Source: Mixta hanseatica
GTDB taxonomy: Bacteria > Pseudomonadota > Gammaproteobacteria > Enterobacterales > Enterobacteriaceae
NCBI RefSeq assembly: GCF_023517775.1
Contig: NZ_CP082906.1
Location: forward strand, 1 to 37,788
Length of the DNA stretch: 37,788 nucleotides
Reading direction: 5' to 3'
Numbering within the stretch: position 1 is the first letter of the stretch; the number at the start of each line of letters is the position of its first letter. Positions 1-7,940 of the stretch are shown here, one piece after another. The notes under the pieces were generated by a model. It ran no database searches, was not told the DNA's origin, and saw only the letters and a program-made list of their open reading frames with translations. The position numbers were made by a program, and so were the translations under genes.

Positions 1-1065
1 GTGAAACAAAAACAAGATATTCATGCTGGGCTTGTCAGCGGTGGCGCTACAGTAGCCGACAATAAAGTGATAACACAAGGCAATCAGCTTATTGAAGGTA
101 GTTACGATATTAACCTGGCGGAAATCAGGTTGCTCTGGCTGGCCTTGTCCAAAATCGACAGTAAGAACCCGCAGCCGGAGGGCGCGGAGATTGTGTTAAC
201 TGCGCCTGAGTACAGCGCTATGTATGATCTTGAATTAGCAAATAGCGCCCATCAGCTTCAATCTGTATCATTAACTTTAGGCTCAAAACCTATTTATACT
301 TATGAGTGGAACGAGCGTAAAAAAAGAGTGGATGCAGTTGCTAGATATTGGTTTTCAGCTATTACCTATGGGGCTAATAAAGGCGCAGATATAACACTTT
401 CTTTCTCTCCGAAAATCGCCCCTTTTCTATACGATCTGAAAAATGAATTTACGCAAATGAATGTGTTTGCAATGGCAAAACTTGATACTCCATTTGCATT
501 TAGACTTTATTCCTGGCTAAGCCGATATAGAAAACTTGATAAATATAAAAACCCAAAATCGGGCGTTATCAGCACTGAAAAAATTAGCATTGATTGGATG
601 AAGGATCGTTCTGGTCTGACGGGTAAATATGCAGACTTTAAAAATTTCAGGGTTAGAGTTCTCGATCCTGCTGTTGATGCTATCAACCGAACGACTGACC
701 TGACAGTTCGCTATGAAACTGTTACTACAGGAAGGAAGGTTACGCATCTGGTTTTCAACTACATCGTTGAAGGTGATAAAGCTTACATCAGGGTTAAGCC
801 AGAACCGCCTAAGCTACCGCGTAGGCCGAGAGTTAAGAAGGGTAGTCATGGTGAGGGTGAATGGGCTAAAACGTGCCTTGATTTGGTACGTGAGTATGAA
901 AAGAAGTTAAAAGAATACGATAAAAAAGAAGAGTTGCCAGTGGCTTATCTGCGTAAAGAAATTCTTTATTATGGAATCATAGGCAATACTGAGGCGGTTA
1001 GCTATATAGAGCGGCTTATTTCAGAACGTAAATCAAAACGAGCCGCAAAAAAAGAGGAAAAGTGA
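1..1065 (+). CDS. rep: Replication initiator protein, Rep_3 (RepB/pi-like) family
   Basis: This 354-residue protein is a plasmid replication initiator of the Rep_3 superfamily (two winged-helix domains that bind iterons). The N-terminal signature around residues 20-50 (NKVITQGNQLIEG followed by INLAEIRLLWLALSKID) and the downstream block with FAFRLYSWLSRYR are typical of the family, and the length is usual. It would act at the iterons at 37268-37452. The start is GTG; the strong Shine-Dalgarno AGGGAGGGGG lies at the other end of the window (37773-37782), which implies the molecule is circular. An inverted repeat of iteron half-sites at 37713-37738 between the iterons and the gene is a likely autorepression operator. 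The C-terminal 70 residues are lysine/glutamate-rich. Family is confident; exact incompatibility group is not resolved. Confidence 0.93.
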   Translation: MKQKQDIHAGLVSGGATVADNKVITQGNQLIEGSYDINLAEIRLLWLALSKIDSKNPQPEGAEIVLTAPEYSAMYDLELANSAHQLQSVSLTLGSKPIYTYEWNERKKRVDAVARYWFSAITYGANKGADITLSFSPKIAPFLYDLKNEFTQMNVFAMAKLDTPFAFRLYSWLSRYRKLDKYKNPKSGVISTEKISIDWMKDRSGLTGKYADFKNFRVRVLDPAVDAINRTTDLTVRYETVTTGRKVTHLVFNYIVEGDKAYIRVKPEPPKLPRRPRVKKGSHGEGEWAKTCLDLVREYEKKLKEYDKKEELPVAYLRKEILYYGIIGNTEAVSYIERLISERKSKRAAKKEEK

Positions 1066-1569
1066 TTGTATACGATTAACCCGCTTTCTAAGAAAAATTT
1101 ATTGCTGCATATTCATAAAATCAGCAATATTTTTCCTGAGCTAACCAGCACTGAACTGGTAACGCTTATGTTGCATTCATCTGGGTTGAAACCTCCTAGA
1201 ATGGGGGAGTTAATGTCAATATCAAAAAAAACGATAAACTCTCACATTGAAAACATACGGGTAAAGTTTCAGTTAGATAATTATGAAGAAGTTAAACAGG
1301 TATTTGAGCTACGAATTACGCTCAACTCTAACCCTGAACGTTATAAATCTCTTTTCCCTGAGATAAGCGATGAACTTTACCAGTGCATGATCCTGGTATG
1401 TATGGGATTTACAATTGAAGAAATTGTTAACAGGGAAAAAGAAAAAACCGCTGAACTGATACGTAAGCAGATAGAGGACTTGAAAAGCACTTATGCGGTT
1501 GATTTTTTGTCAGATCTAAGGGTATTCTTCATGATTCGATTAAAGCTTGACCAGGCTAAGCATGGCTGA
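1066..1569 (+). CDS. Putative regulator with two LuxR/GerE-type helix-turn-helix repeats
   Basis: The gene follows rep with no gap: the rep stop TGA is directly followed by a TTG start, with GAGGAAAAG as ribosome binding site, so translation is probably coupled. Residues about 18-80 look like a GerE-type HTH (FPELTSTELVTLMLHSSG, then SKKTINSHIENIRVKF). Residues about 100-160 have the same outline in more divergent form (FPEISDELYQCMILVCMGF, then KTAELIRKQIEDLKS), so the protein seems to be a tandem duplication without any receiver or ligand domain. Placement suggests a role in copy-number or rep control, but that is inference; no known plasmid homologue is recognised. Confidence 0.6.
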   Translation: MYTINPLSKKNLLLHIHKISNIFPELTSTELVTLMLHSSGLKPPRMGELMSISKKTINSHIENIRVKFQLDNYEEVKQVFELRITLNSNPERYKSLFPEISDELYQCMILVCMGFTIEEIVNREKEKTAELIRKQIEDLKSTYAVDFLSDLRVFFMIRLKLDQAKHG

Positions 1570-1690
1570 ACTAAAAATGTAGTAATGCTTAACTTAATGG
1601 ATGACTTGTAAAGGATTGATTAGCATATGGATTTTGCTTTTTATGTCATATTGGCGTGTTAAATAACTGTTAATAGAAGTATTAGTTATA

Positions 1691-1714
1691 GGAATAGTTA
1701 AAATAACTATTTCC
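1691..1714. promoter_or_regulatory. Inverted repeat upstream of the RHH gene
   Basis: GGAATAGTTA-AAA-TAACTATTTCC forms an almost perfect inverted repeat directly upstream of the -10 box at 1733-1738. It sits where an operator or UP-region site for the following gene would be expected. No regulator is assigned. Confidence 0.45.
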
Positions 1715-1732
1715 TGTATACGTTTGAAGCGT

Positions 1733-1765
1733 TATAATCCTTCCTGTGATTGGGAAATCCCAATC
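1733..1765 (+). promoter_or_regulatory. Probable promoter with operator for the RHH gene and transfer operon
   Basis: A perfect TATAAT is at 1733-1738 and an 18-bp perfect inverted repeat, GATTGGGA-AA-TCCCAATC, at 1748-1765 covers the expected transcription start. The -35 is weak (near 1710). This layout suggests a promoter that needs activation or is autorepressed by the RHH protein encoded from 1780. Confidence 0.5.
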
Positions 1766-1779
1766 TCTAAGGGGTGTTA

Positions 1780-2190
1780 ATGTTGCATTATTATGAGGAC
1801 ACTAAAGGGGGGAAGTCTTACAAGTCTGTAGCGGTACGCCTCGATCTGGATGGTAAGTTGAACCGAATCCTAAGTGCTTTAAGTGAAGGGGTGAATGTTG
1901 GAAAGAAGAACATAATCGAAGCGATATTTAATATATCCATCGGTAATGATGAATTTTTTTCTACGTTTGATCCTCATAAAGACTGGAAGCCTCAAGTAGT
2001 TTATGAGGGTTATTGTTCGGTTGGTGTATCAATTCAGTTAGATGCTTACCTCAACTTTAAGATAACAACCTTAAGCCGCAAGGCGGGGATAAATAAAAAG
2101 AAACTTTTGATTCTGGTCTTAGATCAGTTCATTGAGAGCTTGCCAGTGTTAGCGCTGGTAAAGAAAAAACTAGCTCTCAAAGTTAAGTGA
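1780..2190 (+). CDS. Putative tandem ribbon-helix-helix regulator
   Basis: A 136-residue protein; ATG 1780 is chosen because AAGGGG lies at a good distance, although a GTG two codons upstream is in frame. Residues about 15-50 (SVAVRLDLDGKLNRILSALS, then a second helix) and about 85-120 (SVGVSIQLDAYLNFKITTLS, then INKKKLLILVL) align with one another and each predicts strand-helix-helix, as in MetJ/Arc proteins. A single chain carrying two RHH units is the arrangement of F-plasmid TraY. Lying just upstream of virB1, it is a candidate regulator of the transfer operon and of its own promoter, which has an 18-bp palindrome at the start site. Function is inferred from fold pattern and position only. 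Confidence 0.55.
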   Translation: MLHYYEDTKGGKSYKSVAVRLDLDGKLNRILSALSEGVNVGKKNIIEAIFNISIGNDEFFSTFDPHKDWKPQVVYEGYCSVGVSIQLDAYLNFKITTLSRKAGINKKKLLILVLDQFIESLPVLALVKKKLALKVK

Positions 2191-2203
2191 AGTTACTTAA
2201 CAG

Positions 2204-2216
2204 GCTCTTTAACAAT
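2204..2216 (+). promoter_or_regulatory. boxA-like antitermination sequence in the transfer-operon leader
   Basis: GCTCTTTAACAAT matches the core of the enterobacterial rRNA-operon boxA (TGCTCTTTAACA) over 11 consecutive positions. It is untranslated, in the right orientation, 68 bases before virB1 and ahead of an 11-kb operon. This suggests Nus-factor processive antitermination of the tra operon. The match is seen directly; function is inference. Confidence 0.5.
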
Positions 2217-2249
2217 ATGGATATAGTAGTTTTTTGCGAAATACACGCT

Positions 2250-2264
2250 TTATATTTAATATAA
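2250..2264. repeat. Dispersed palindrome TTATATTTAATATAA
   Basis: A perfect 7-1-7 palindrome copy, located between the boxA-like site and virB1, directly upstream of the G-rich ribosome binding site. It is one of about a dozen such copies on the plasmid. Confidence 0.75.
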
Positions 2265-2283
2265 AAGTGGAAAAGGGGGTATT

Positions 2284-2961
2284 ATGGTTCTTGCTGCTCC
2301 TGTATTGGCAAGTCTGCTAATGCAATGCGGTGGGAATGTTGATCCGACTACACTACAAACAATTATTTCAGTGGAGTCAGACGGCAATCCTTACGTTGTG
2401 GCAAATGTCACTAAAAACACTTCGCACTACTTTAAATCCAAAAATGAAGCAGTCCATTTTGTTAATGAGCTTGCTAAAGTAGGTGATAAATATTCTGTCG
2501 GACTTGGACAGATTTATGTAGGTAACTTTAAAGGTTATGGGTTGACTAATGAAACGGCCTTTGACTTTTGCAAGAACGTTACGGTGGCCTCAAAGATATT
2601 CGAGGAATGTTATTACCGTGCGATTGATAGCGGGGAATACCCTGATGAACAGCAAGCATTGAGGGCTGCGGCATCGTGCTACTATTCAAATAATTTTACG
2701 AGGGGGTTCAAAAAGGAGAAGAACGGGAAAAGCTATATTGATCTGGCTAATAACGCTGTGAATAAAATCTATTCTGTTCCGGCTATGAAACCAGTGGGGG
2801 CAGGGGATAGCCTAACGCCAGTTAACAATAATCTGCGGCGCGGCATAGTTTACCAGCAACCCGAAGGGGATCAGCCTGAAATGGTTGAAAGTGCAATTAA
2901 TGTAGAAGGGAACAAACCAGCGCGGGCTGCTTGGGATGTTTTCAATGATTTCGCTAAATAA
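2284..2961 (+). CDS. virB1: VirB1-like lytic transglycosylase
   Basis: A 225-residue soluble lytic transglycosylase of the VirB1 type, which opens the peptidoglycan for assembly of the type IV secretion channel. The N-terminal segment has the SLT pattern: catalytic Glu near residue 31 in IISVESDGNPY, then YSVGLGQI for the second motif near residue 75, and the IFEECYYRA block. The C-terminal 60 residues are low in structure and proline/glycine-rich, as is common. No clear signal peptide is visible; the N-terminal hydrophobic stretch is short. Ribosome binding site is AAAAGGGGG. First gene of the virB operon; virB2 follows after 14 bases. Confidence 0.88.
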   Translation: MVLAAPVLASLLMQCGGNVDPTTLQTIISVESDGNPYVVANVTKNTSHYFKSKNEAVHFVNELAKVGDKYSVGLGQIYVGNFKGYGLTNETAFDFCKNVTVASKIFEECYYRAIDSGEYPDEQQALRAAASCYYSNNFTRGFKKEKNGKSYIDLANNAVNKIYSVPAMKPVGAGDSLTPVNNNLRRGIVYQQPEGDQPEMVESAINVEGNKPARAAWDVFNDFAK

Positions 2962-2975
2962 AAGGGGTATTTAAA

Positions 2976-3293
2976 ATGCAAAAAACTAAAAACTTTCTGT
3001 TAAAGGTAAAGGTTCTGGCTTTTTCTTTCTTCGCTAGTGTCATGGCATCTGCACCTATGAGCGCGTTTGCTGCGGGTGGTATCAGTGGTGCGGAAGGTGG
3101 GATCTCAACCGCGCAGACCGCCATTTACTCTCTGCTTGGCGCAGGTGCGGCGGTATATCTTTTGATTAAAGGCTTTATGCTTAAAATCAATAAAATTGGC
3201 TGGAATGATCTGTTTATGGCAATGGTTACTTGTGCTGTCGTTGCGGGTCTGCCAGCGCTTGCTGTTTGGTTCTGGGATCTCGGCGGCAACTAA
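2976..3293 (+). CDS. virB2: VirB2-like major pilin
   Basis: A 105-residue pilin precursor. Residues 1-32 form a long signal peptide ending in MSAFAAGG (cleavage after AFA), followed by a mature subunit with two hydrophobic helices (about 50-68 and 80-98) separated by the short basic loop KINKIGWND, typical of VirB2/TrbC pilins. It would be processed by host signal peptidase and assemble the conjugative pilus. It is followed by a GNRA-loop hairpin before virB3, which could stabilise the pilin mRNA relative to downstream genes. Confidence 0.88.
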   Translation: MQKTKNFLLKVKVLAFSFFASVMASAPMSAFAAGGISGAEGGISTAQTAIYSLLGAGAAVYLLIKGFMLKINKIGWNDLFMAMVTCAVVAGLPALAVWFWDLGGN

Positions 3294-3312
3294 TAAAAAA
3301 ACATGCTGACGA

Positions 3313-3330
3313 AGGCCGCGCAAGCGGCCT
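3313..3330 (+). other. Intercistronic hairpin between virB2 and virB3
   Basis: AGGCCGC-GCAA-GCGGCCT forms a perfect 7-bp stem with a GNRA tetraloop. There is no T tract, so it is more likely an mRNA-stabilising or attenuating structure than a full terminator. Confidence 0.6.
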
Positions 3331-3353
3331 AATCAAAAAACTAGGGGGTTATT

Positions 3354-3752
3354 ATGGCCGAAGATGATGATGTAGAACTTGAAGAAGAAGAAACGATTAA
3401 TACCCAACATCTAACGCTTAATGTATTGAACATGATTCCTAATATGGGGGGCGTTCCTCTTGTATGGGGTGTTTCTTTACTTGGTTCATCAATGCTGCTT
3501 GCTGTTATAGGTTTTATCGCTACAAACAGTCTTTTGGGCGTGTTATTTGCACTTCCAACAATTTTAGCTTTCTTTATTATTAAGTTTATTTGTATCAATA
3601 GCCTCGATGCTTTAAGAGTTTTTCAGCTTAAAGTAGCTGGGAAGTTCCGTAGGATTCTTAATGGCGGTGGACTTTATAAGTTATCCCCGTCTTTAGGTGA
3701 TGAAAATGGGGGGAATGATGTCTACGAACAAATCAAACGCGCGAAGCATTAA
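3354..3752 (+). CDS. virB3: VirB3-like inner-membrane protein
   Basis: A 132-residue protein with an acidic N-terminus, one hydrophobic hairpin (about residues 37-85) and a basic C-terminal tail, the usual VirB3 form. VirB3 sits in the inner membrane with VirB4; in many systems the two are fused, and here the genes overlap by about 35 bases in different frames. Ribosome binding site AGGGGG. The long acidic stretch EDDDVELEEEE at the start is somewhat unusual. Confidence 0.82.
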   Translation: MAEDDDVELEEEETINTQHLTLNVLNMIPNMGGVPLVWGVSLLGSSMLLAVIGFIATNSLLGVLFALPTILAFFIIKFICINSLDALRVFQLKVAGKFRRILNGGGLYKLSPSLGDENGGNDVYEQIKRAKH

Positions 3753-6240
3753 CAAGAAAGCTCTTGAAGGAAAAATCCCCCACTATCGTTATCCTGTGAC
3801 TGACTCAATCTCAATGATTGGGGATAACAAGCTAATGGCTACGGTTAAAATAGCGGGTTATCCATATGAGCTGGCTGATGATTCTGAACTTTATAGTAAC
3901 TATAATTTGTTTAGAACATACCTGGTCAGTATTGGTAAAGATATGGCTGGTCAGCTTGGTTTATGGACATACATAGACAAGCGGGAAATCCTTGTTAATG
4001 ATGTTTATAAATCGAACAATGTATTTATTCAGAAGTTTGTCGATAAATACATGGAGCGGTTTAATACAGGTGGCAGGTACTATGAATCTGTATACTACAT
4101 CACGCTAATTTATAATTACGGTCAATCTTCAATTGACGATGGGATAAAAAAACTTGATTCCGTCCTGAAAATGTCGGAAAAAATTTGTGGCCCATTTGGG
4201 TTATCGGTACTGCAAAACGATGGGTACATGAATGAATCTGCGAATTTCCTTTCATGGCTCATTAACCATCATGATTTCAAAGTACCCCTTGTAGAAGATC
4301 CTATCTACAAAGTAGTTGGGAATAGTGAGCGCATTTTTGGTTACGATATAAGCCTTATCCGTAATGCTAATGATGCTCAAGATAAATATTGTGTTTCTTA
4401 TACCCTTCGTTCATTCCCTGCAAAGATTAAGCCTGGTGCGCTTGATTTTATTCTATCAATTCCTTGCGAATTAACATTTGCCCAATCTTATATTTATACT
4501 CGTCAGTTAACGGCTATATCGATCATCGACGGGCAAGCGAATAAAATCAATTCCACAAATGCCGCAATTGATGAAGAAGGTACAGCGCTTAACTCAATTA
4601 AAAACCTTGTTCAAAACGGTGAGGTTTTTCTTGGTGATTATCATGGTGTTGTTTCGGTTTATGGTAAAACCGCTAAAGAGGCTTATGATAATGCAATTCT
4701 CGTTGAATCCGGCTTTAGCGCTGCGGGATATGTGCTGCTTCGCGCCACGGATGAACAAGAGGATGTTTTTATAAGTTCACTTCCCGATGCTAAGAAAAGA
4801 CCGCTCAATACCGTTCGTTCCACTTCTACCCTGGCTGACCAGTTCTCTTTACATAACTTCTCGGTAGGTAAGCGTACTGGCAACCCTATGGGGGATGGAA
4901 CGGCAATGATGCCTGTGGAAACATTACAGGGCGGGATTCATTACCTTTCAACAACTGATAGTGATCCTGCTAAAGATGTAGTTGGTGAGCCAGAATCAGG
5001 ACACGGTATCTTCTTAGGTCAAACAGGTACAGGTAAAACGACTTTACAGGCAGCTTTAACATCCTTCGTTGAGCGCTTTAATCCGATGTTATTCGGCATA
5101 GACTTTAAGCAGTCGATGCGATTACCAATGATGATGTTGGGTGCGCAATACTTCGTTCTTAGGGAAGGTGAGTTTACTGGCCTGAACCCTTTCCAGTTAG
5201 ACGAAATAAAAATGGCAACGGATGATAACGGTATAGTTGATTATGCCTTTGCCGAACAAATTAAGGAACGTATACGCCAGTTCTGTTACTCCTGGGTAGA
5301 ACGTATAGGCGCAAATAGTGAGGGAACACTTGATGATGGTGACAGCGCTAAAATCGTCAGGGCTGTAGATGCGGTAATGGAGTTGCCACGAGAAGGACGG
5401 CGCTTTAGCAATGTGCTTGAAATGATTGCTGCATCGCCTTTACGTAATCGCCTTATGGAGTTTTCCGCCTACGCGAACGGCGGTAGGATGGGGCGCTATG
5501 CCTGGGCGGTTGATAGTCCTCAAAATCAGTTTGATCCATTGCTGTTTGATAGGGTTGCGTTCGACAGTACAGTAATCCTGAAAAAACAGCCTAATGGTAA
5601 ACCTCACCCTGCGGCTGAAATCCTTTTAGCGGTTTTATTCTTCTATAAGGATTTAATGAAGATAAACCCTCGCAAGAAAGGCCGTTGGACAATCTTTTCT
5701 TGTGAAGAATTTTGGATGCCAGCTAACTTCCCGCTTACGCAAGAGCAGTTAAAGCAATCGCTCAAAGCAGGGCGTATGGATTATGAAATGTGCTGGCTTA
5801 TCTCTCAACAGCCTGTAGATGCTATCAACTGCGCTATATTCAATGAGATTAATGAGCAAACGACAATTCGCGTATTGTTACCTAACCCTAATGCTAAATG
5901 GCAGCATTACAAGGAAATCGGAATAACAAGAAAGGAATTTAGAAAGCTTAAATCTCTTGCTAAGACGAGCCGCACCTTCTTAATTAAAAAATCCAATACG
6001 AGCGTTTTTGGTACTATGGATTTGCATGGATTTGATGAGTTCCTGCCTGTTTTATCTGGCGATAAATATGGCGTACAAGCTGCTGAGGAAATCATCAAGC
6101 GGATTGGTTCCAATGATCCTAATGACTGGATACCAATCTTTATTCAAGAAAATGCACGTAACCATAAGTTACGTAAGGCTGAGCATGATGATGAAGAAGA
6201 TATTGAATATGAGGATACTGAGTATGAGGATGCTGAATAA
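3718..6240 (+). CDS. virB4: VirB4-like type IV secretion ATPase
   Basis: An 840-residue AAA-type ATPase that powers pilus biogenesis and substrate transport at the inner membrane. Walker A GQTGTGKTT is near residue 434; a Walker B-like segment WTIFSCEEFWM is near residue 660; the N-terminal half is the CagE/VirB4 domain. Start ATG 3718 (or ATG 3715) is chosen for the GGGGGG just upstream; a GTG at 3697 is also in frame. The gene overlaps virB3 upstream and virB5 downstream. The tail is strongly acidic (repeated E-D-E). An ops-like string lies inside the gene at 5479-5490. Confidence 0.95.
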   Translation: MSTNKSNARSINKKALEGKIPHYRYPVTDSISMIGDNKLMATVKIAGYPYELADDSELYSNYNLFRTYLVSIGKDMAGQLGLWTYIDKREILVNDVYKSNNVFIQKFVDKYMERFNTGGRYYESVYYITLIYNYGQSSIDDGIKKLDSVLKMSEKICGPFGLSVLQNDGYMNESANFLSWLINHHDFKVPLVEDPIYKVVGNSERIFGYDISLIRNANDAQDKYCVSYTLRSFPAKIKPGALDFILSIPCELTFAQSYIYTRQLTAISIIDGQANKINSTNAAIDEEGTALNSIKNLVQNGEVFLGDYHGVVSVYGKTAKEAYDNAILVESGFSAAGYVLLRATDEQEDVFISSLPDAKKRPLNTVRSTSTLADQFSLHNFSVGKRTGNPMGDGTAMMPVETLQGGIHYLSTTDSDPAKDVVGEPESGHGIFLGQTGTGKTTLQAALTSFVERFNPMLFGIDFKQSMRLPMMMLGAQYFVLREGEFTGLNPFQLDEIKMATDDNGIVDYAFAEQIKERIRQFCYSWVERIGANSEGTLDDGDSAKIVRAVDAVMELPREGRRFSNVLEMIAASPLRNRLMEFSAYANGGRMGRYAWAVDSPQNQFDPLLFDRVAFDSTVILKKQPNGKPHPAAEILLAVLFFYKDLMKINPRKKGRWTIFSCEEFWMPANFPLTQEQLKQSLKAGRMDYEMCWLISQQPVDAINCAIFNEINEQTTIRVLLPNPNAKWQHYKEIGITRKEFRKLKSLAKTSRTFLIKKSNTSVFGTMDLHGFDEFLPVLSGDKYGVQAAEEIIKRIGSNDPNDWIPIFIQENARNHKLRKAEHDDEEDIEYEDTEYEDAE

Positions 6241-6904
6241 AAAATCCTTTATGCTGTTAAGTGCCTTAACAGTGAATAGCATACTGGTTTCACCGCCAAC
6301 ATTTGCTACGGGTATTCCTGTATTTGATGCGGCAAGTGCGACAAATATGCTTCAACAGTTACAGGCAGCGAAACAGCAGTATGATCAGCTTGTCGAACAA
6401 TATAAGCAAGCTAAAAGCCTGCATGACCAGACGATAGCGGAAGGTAAGCGGTTATATGAAGGGGTAACTAACTTTGATGTAAACGACTTACTGGACGATC
6501 CTACATTAAGTAGCTATCTACCAAATAAACGAACGGCTGATTCTTTATTAGATGCTGCGGATAATATTGGTGAGTTGAGGGAGAAGTACAAACTTACTTC
6601 TTCTGATTCCGAAGTTCAGAAAGCATATGATAGTATGTTGACTGAATTAAATAATATGCAAACTGCATATAATACGGCTGTAAAACGCAGTGATCATATT
6701 TCCAATCTATCCAAAAAGCTTGAGCAAGCCGCAACACCGCAAGAAAAAGCGGATTATCAAAACGCAATTAACACTGAGTCAAATAATCTTCTCAATGAGA
6801 AAACTAAACTTGACTTAGCAAAAGCTAACTTTGATGCAAACTTTAAGATTGCTCAAGCATCTCGCCGCGCTGAGTTTAAAGAAGAATTTAGCGTTGATAA
6901 ATAA
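6224..6904 (+). CDS. virB5: VirB5-like minor pilin/adhesin
   Basis: About 226 residues, with a signal peptide (MLNKKSFMLLSALTVNSILV, cleavage after TFA) and a long, glutamine-rich alpha-helical mature part (MLQQLQAAKQQYDQLVEQYK), characteristic of VirB5/TraC proteins placed at the pilus tip. The start overlaps the end of virB4; ATG 6224 has AGGA at 8 bases, but ATG 6230 gives the cleaner signal peptide and cannot be excluded. Followed by a palindrome copy and a GNRA hairpin. Confidence 0.85.
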   Translation: MRMLNKKSFMLLSALTVNSILVSPPTFATGIPVFDAASATNMLQQLQAAKQQYDQLVEQYKQAKSLHDQTIAEGKRLYEGVTNFDVNDLLDDPTLSSYLPNKRTADSLLDAADNIGELREKYKLTSSDSEVQKAYDSMLTELNNMQTAYNTAVKRSDHISNLSKKLEQAATPQEKADYQNAINTESNNLLNEKTKLDLAKANFDANFKIAQASRRAEFKEEFSVDK

Positions 6905-6919
6905 TTATACTAAATATAA
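6905..6919. repeat. Dispersed palindrome TTATACTAAATATAA (one mismatch)
   Basis: Variant copy of the TTATATT-W-AATATAA palindrome. It lies immediately after the virB5 stop and abuts the following hairpin. Confidence 0.6.
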
Positions 6920-6940
6920 CAAGCCCGAAAGGGCTTGTTA
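6917..6940 (+). other. Intercistronic hairpin between virB5 and the VirB7-like gene
   Basis: TAACAAGCCC-GAAA-GGGCTTGTTA is a perfect 10-bp stem with a GNRA tetraloop and no T tract. With the virB2-virB3 hairpin it marks a second internal boundary of the virB operon; partial termination or mRNA protection is likely. Confidence 0.65.
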
Positions 6941-6953
6941 CTAAGGGGGTATC

Positions 6954-7127
6954 ATGCCATTAAAGCTAGTTTTGATAGTTGTGGGTTTTATGACTCTATC
7001 AGCGTGTTCAGTTAATCCACCTCAACCAACAAAACCAAAGGGTAAGTGGGTGCAAATGAATACCCACGTTCCAGCCGCACAAGCGCAGTTAAAAAAAATA
7101 AAAGCTGAGCAAGAGAGGGGGAAATAA
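6954..7127 (+). CDS. virB7: VirB7-like small lipoprotein
   Basis: A 57-residue lipoprotein: signal sequence with lipobox LSAC (Cys18), then a proline-rich mature part (VNPPQPTKPKGKWVQMN) and a basic helical tail. The position between virB5 and virB8, the size and the N/P-rich segment fit VirB7, which joins VirB9 and VirB10 in the outer-membrane core complex. Ribosome binding site AAGGGGG. The usual virB6 is absent here; it is found on the other strand at 35375-36427. Confidence 0.8.
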   Translation: MPLKLVLIVVGFMTLSACSVNPPQPTKPKGKWVQMNTHVPAAQAQLKKIKAEQERGK

Positions 7128-7128
7128 A

Positions 7129-7920
7129 ATGTTTAAACGCAATCCAAAAAAGCTCAACGATCAAGAACGCGCCGAAATTTACGATAAAAATAAAAAAATG
7201 GCCGAATTAACCGCTCCAGAAAGAAAGCAACTGGACGCTGATAAAAACGTACATTTAAGTGCTATTGCAGGGTTTCAGCGCGATAGAGTTTCAGAACAGC
7301 GCCGTATGATGTGGATTGCTTTTGGATTTGGTGGAATCGGTATCGTTGCGGCGGGTGCAATGGCTGTTGCTTTGGCTTTTATTGCACCTTTGAAAGAGGT
7401 GAAGCCATATATCGCAGAAGTAGATCAGGTTACAGGTCAGGTAAATATTGTTTCAGCAGTAGGTGACGATAAAATCAAGCTTACTTATCAAAGCCTTATT
7501 GATGCTTCTAACCTCGCTAACTTTGTTGTAGAGCGTGAGTCTTATGACTGGAACTCAATTCAAAACAGTCTTGACCAGGTTAAACTACGTTCTACACCTA
7601 GCGTATATGAGTCAATGAGGCGCTTTATTGTTGAAAGCCCTAACTCACCGCTTGTTTTATTGGCTAAAGATAAAGTAATGAAAGTCGGCATTACTTCTAA
7701 GCCGATTGTAGACAGCAACAAAGGCGTTGGAACCGTGCGCTTTTATAAAGCGGTTACTGATGGGGCTGGTAAGCCGATTCCTGGCTATCCGATTACTCAC
7801 TGGCAAGCCACGATTACTTTTGACTATGAGCATAAATTAAGAACCGATGATGATTATATTAATAACCCACTTGGTTTTAATGTGACTAGTTATCGTGTCG
7901 ATCAAGAATCACAAAAATAA
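7129..7920 (+). CDS. virB8: VirB8-like inner-membrane assembly protein
   Basis: A 263-residue bitopic protein: a cytoplasmic N-terminus with many charged residues (about 1-58), one membrane helix (about 60-87, FGFGGIGIVAAGAMAVALAF), then a periplasmic NTF2-like VirB8 domain containing VVERESYDWNSIQ and ending in NPLGFNVTSYRVDQE, the conserved C-terminal signature. It forms part of the inner-membrane complex/arches. It starts 1 base after the VirB7-like stop, with GAGGGGG overlapping the previous gene. Confidence 0.93.
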   Translation: MFKRNPKKLNDQERAEIYDKNKKMAELTAPERKQLDADKNVHLSAIAGFQRDRVSEQRRMMWIAFGFGGIGIVAAGAMAVALAFIAPLKEVKPYIAEVDQVTGQVNIVSAVGDDKIKLTYQSLIDASNLANFVVERESYDWNSIQNSLDQVKLRSTPSVYESMRRFIVESPNSPLVLLAKDKVMKVGITSKPIVDSNKGVGTVRFYKAVTDGAGKPIPGYPITHWQATITFDYEHKLRTDDDYINNPLGFNVTSYRVDQESQK

Positions 7921-7940
7921 AGAAAGGCGAGGGGGGGTTA

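Noticed and set aside
5907..6113. Antisense frames in virB4, virD4, topB and the relaxase
   Set aside because: They are shadows of strongly coding frames with no initiation signals.
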